NCBI GenBank assembly: GCA_965248545.1
Contig: OZ252110.1
Coordinates: forward strand, 1,798,001 to 1,862,000
DNA length: 64,000 nucleotides
Direction of reading: 5' to 3'
DNA from: Alteromonas_E sp965248545
Lineage (GTDB): Bacteria > Pseudomonadota > Gammaproteobacteria > Enterobacterales > Alteromonadaceae
Both the position numbers and the translations under genes were made by a program. Below the pieces are notes generated by a model. The model did no database searches and was not told the DNA's origin. It was given only the letters and a program-made list of their open reading frames with translations. Below, one piece after another: positions 62,132 to 64,000 of this stretch. Each line of letters opens with the position of its first letter. The stretch's first letter is position 1.

Positions 62132-62637
62132 TGCGGATACCCGAAAGCTCCGAACATCATACTGGGTTGCTGTCGAATATAGCCGTAATAACCGTATTTG
62201 TCGGTTTGATGGCTGCTGCGATTGTATATTTTTACAATAGCGACCCTGACGTTAAAGACGAAATGATGCGGACTCTTGCGCAACAATTTGAACGCAGTGT
62301 CACTAACGCGCATTGGCAGTGGCAAGCTGAGGGGCGACCACAAATGATCATGCTAGTGCACTACGACTTCGGGGGCAAAGAAACTGGACGTAGGCCGATC
62401 CGCATGGCGGCTAACGGCTATCCGTTTGTCGATGATAATAGCGATAGCTGTGAAAGTTTGTGGCAAGGGATTCTGAATATGCCGGCAAGACTGGATAATT
62501 TCCGTGTAGTGCCGGAGTATTACAACGATGGTGTTGATGATAATGGTCAAGTTCAGCAACGATGCCGCTTTAGAGTGTCAACGGGACCTTACTTTGACTA
62601 TTATGTGAATAGCGGTAGAGTGATGACAGATGAATAA
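62131..62637 (+). CDS. mshF: MSHA biogenesis protein MshF
   Basis: The 168-residue protein starts at ATG 62131 with a single N-terminal membrane helix (about 12-35, LSNIAVITVFVGLMAAAIVYFY). A periplasmic domain follows with ERSVTNAHWQWQAEGRPQMIMLVHYDF and a SCESLW...QQRCRF cysteine pair that could form a disulphide. It lacks a prepilin cleavage site, which fits MshF and its place between mshG and mshB. Its biochemical role is not established. Confidence 0.85.
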   Translation: MRIPESSEHHTGLLSNIAVITVFVGLMAAAIVYFYNSDPDVKDEMMRTLAQQFERSVTNAHWQWQAEGRPQMIMLVHYDFGGKETGRRPIRMAANGYPFVDDNSDSCESLWQGILNMPARLDNFRVVPEYYNDGVDDNGQVQQRCRFRVSTGPYFDYYVNSGRVMTDE

Positions 62638-62662
62638 TTTTAAACAACGCAAGGAACACAGC

Positions 62663-63307
62663 ATGCATGGGGCTCGGGCTCATCTATCCAAATTGACTAC
62701 GGGCAAGCAACGCAGCGCCGGTTTCACTTTAATCGAGCTGGTTATTGTCGTGGTTATGCTAGGGTTACTTGCTGCCGTAGCCATTCCGCGTTTCCTCGAC
62801 GTAACTGAGGATGCAGAAGATGCCACCGTCGAAGGCGTAGCCGGAGGCTTTGCTACAGCAGTCGGCTTGGTGCGAGCTCAATGGGAGTTGGAAGCGCGTC
62901 CACAAGACAATGACGGAACCAATTTAACCTTTGTAACCATTGATGGGATTCGCGTAGGTATCGATAAAGATACTGGATATCCCACAGGACAATTGAATAA
63001 CGATAGTAGTTCAGAAGATGATGCATTAACGACACTGGATTGTGAAAGTATATTCAATTTGATCATGCAAAGCGCGCCAACGATTTCTTCGAATTGGAGC
63101 CAACGTCCATTTGACGAATTTCGCTACTTTACCAATGTAAGTGAAGGTACCGGTTCGGGGGGGAATGATGTGTGTTATTACTATCTGACACAGACGATCA
63201 AGAACCGCAGCCAAGAGCCTTTAGACAATACCGCTGGCAACGGTTTTATCTACGACCCACGGATTGGTCAAGTAATCGTATTTAGCAACAACACGGGTCA
63301 ACAGTGA
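62663..63307 (+). CDS. mshB: MSHA minor prepilin MshB
   Basis: A type IV prepilin: after a basic leader it has SAG|FTLIELVIVVVMLGLLAAVAIPRFLDV, shown by its ends, with cleavage after the glycine and glutamate at +5 of the mature protein. I start at ATG 62663, as AAGGA lies seven bases upstream, giving a 20-residue leader; ATG 62630 would give 31. The C-terminal half has two cysteines (LDCESI and DVCYYY) that could form a disulphide. At 214 residues it is longer than MshA, as expected of MshB. Confidence 0.9.
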   Translation: MHGARAHLSKLTTGKQRSAGFTLIELVIVVVMLGLLAAVAIPRFLDVTEDAEDATVEGVAGGFATAVGLVRAQWELEARPQDNDGTNLTFVTIDGIRVGIDKDTGYPTGQLNNDSSSEDDALTTLDCESIFNLIMQSAPTISSNWSQRPFDEFRYFTNVSEGTGSGGNDVCYYYLTQTIKNRSQEPLDNTAGNGFIYDPRIGQVIVFSNNTGQQ

Positions 63308-63380
63308 ACTCGGATGTTCACCCAGATTTTGATGGATAATAATAATTAAATTTTCACAACGTTTATTGAGGAACTCAAAC

Positions 63381-63887
63381 ATGCAACAACGTGGTTTTAC
63401 CCTGATTGAACTTATCATTGTAATTGTCATTCTCGGCATTTTGGCGGTAACTGCAGCACCACGCTTTATCGACTTGCAGGGAGACGCGCGAGCATCAACT
63501 TTGCAAGGGGTTAAGGCCGCCCTGCAAGGTGGTGCACAATTGGTGTATGCAAAGTCGGCGATCGCTGGCGAGCAGGCGAATGCAAGCGCTGGAAACGCGA
63601 CTAGCCAAGCAGACGTAAACGGTTCTGCAGTAGAGACTGACTTTGGTTATCCAGCTGCTGGCGCCGCTTTAACGTTAGCCAATGTTGCACCCTGGGCTAC
63701 GCTAGAAGCAGCCGATTGGACACTGACCAATAGCGGTGATGCAGCAGTTACGGCCGGCACGTTTGTGATTACTCCGCAGGGCGTAACCGCATCGACAACC
63801 GCTGCTAACCAGTGCCAAGTAACTTACGCTGAAGCTGCTGACGCCAATTCAGCACCAGTTGTAACGGTTCAAGACGGCGGTTGCTAA
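63381..63887 (+). CDS. mshA: MSHA major pilin MshA
   Basis: The 168-residue major pilin begins MQQRG|FTLIELIIVIVILGI; cleavage by PilD follows the glycine and leaves Phe at +1 and Glu at +5. The body is rich in alanine and threonine and has a C-terminal disulphide loop from NQCQ to the last residue Cys. GAGG lies eight bases before ATG 63381. It follows mshB by 73 bases and ends in a strong terminator, which would let it be expressed separately at high level. It builds the adhesive pilus used for surface attachment. Confidence 0.95.
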   Translation: MQQRGFTLIELIIVIVILGILAVTAAPRFIDLQGDARASTLQGVKAALQGGAQLVYAKSAIAGEQANASAGNATSQADVNGSAVETDFGYPAAGAALTLANVAPWATLEAADWTLTNSGDAAVTAGTFVITPQGVTASTTAANQCQVTYAEAADANSAPVVTVQDGGC

Positions 63888-63965
63888 GACAACCTAAAGC
63901 GCTCGCAGAGAAAGGTAGTCAATGACTACCTGCGCATCTGAAGCTTTATGGAAAAAACACCTTCT

Positions 63966-63988
63966 CGGCCGGTAAACCGGCCGTTTTT
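63966..63988 (+). terminator. Intrinsic terminator after mshA
   Basis: CGGCCGGT (63966-63973) pairs with ACCGGCCG (63976-63983), followed by five T. It is 79 bases after the mshA stop; the intervening stretch holds no gene that I can see. Confidence 0.92.
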
Positions 63989-64000
63989 GCTGCACCAGTC

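Noticed and set aside
63888..64000. Further msh gene (mshC or mshD) after mshA
   Set aside because: Only a terminator and non-coding sequence are seen before the window ends.

Overview
The window is a chromosomal segment from a gammaproteobacterium, most like a marine Alteromonadales-type organism. This rests on a mannose-sensitive haemagglutinin (MSHA) type IV pilus locus, the lptM-lysA-dapF-DUF484-xerC-yigB order close to uvrD, uvrA divergent from ssb, and RraA, Mpl, UbiX and SelO of gammaproteobacterial type. Species cannot be named from the sequence alone. Genes are densely packed on both strands. I saw no rRNA, tRNA, CRISPR array, prophage or insertion sequence.

Layout. 1-7.8 kb: a truncated secreted protein, two small uncharacterised genes, ribA, a membrane GGDEF/EAL protein, selO, a cytochrome c and a glutathione S-transferase. 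7.8-18.6 kb: recQ, rarD, a double-receiver GGDEF protein, uvrD, cysE, then the minus-strand block yigB/xerC/DUF484/dapF/lysA, headed by a very short lipoprotein gene (lptM). 20-25 kb: a lipid-type phosphatase with a glycosyltransferase, rraA, then mpl-ubiX-S1/P1 nuclease. 25.4-29.4 kb: fbp, ppa, a DUF3299 protein and a chemoreceptor. 29.4-43.3 kb: a choice-of-anchor A protein with a PEP-CTERM-like tail, a 2OG-Fe(II) oxygenase with a thioesterase, uvrA divergent from a YajR-type transporter and ssb, a YceI/cytochrome b561/YceI cassette, several membrane or small proteins, a DapA-family enzyme and rsgA. 43.6-46 kb: a frameshifted TonB-dependent receptor. 46.3-52.6 kb: a lipoprotein, an S41 peptidase, and an RND efflux pair with a divergent TetR regulator. 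52.7-64 kb: the MSHA locus mshI-mshN, E, G, F, B, A, ending in a strong terminator.

How the genes work together. recQ, uvrD, uvrA, ssb and xerC serve DNA repair and chromosome resolution. lysA, dapF and mpl feed or recycle meso-diaminopimelate for peptidoglycan. The two diguanylate cyclase-type proteins could control the MSHA pilus, because MshE starts with a domain that looks like the c-di-GMP-binding MshEN domain.

The most unusual signal is upstream of rsgA. The minus strand there carries an 11-codon open reading frame with a perfect Shine-Dalgarno sequence, inside a set of mutually exclusive hairpins (about 43362-43459). It has the architecture of a translation-responsive attenuator in front of a ribosome-assembly GTPase, and I do not recognise it as a described system. 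Other points worth checking are tandem operator-like repeats between the TetR gene and the efflux operon, the frameshift in the TonB receptor, and perfect palindromes upstream of uvrA and the msh operon.
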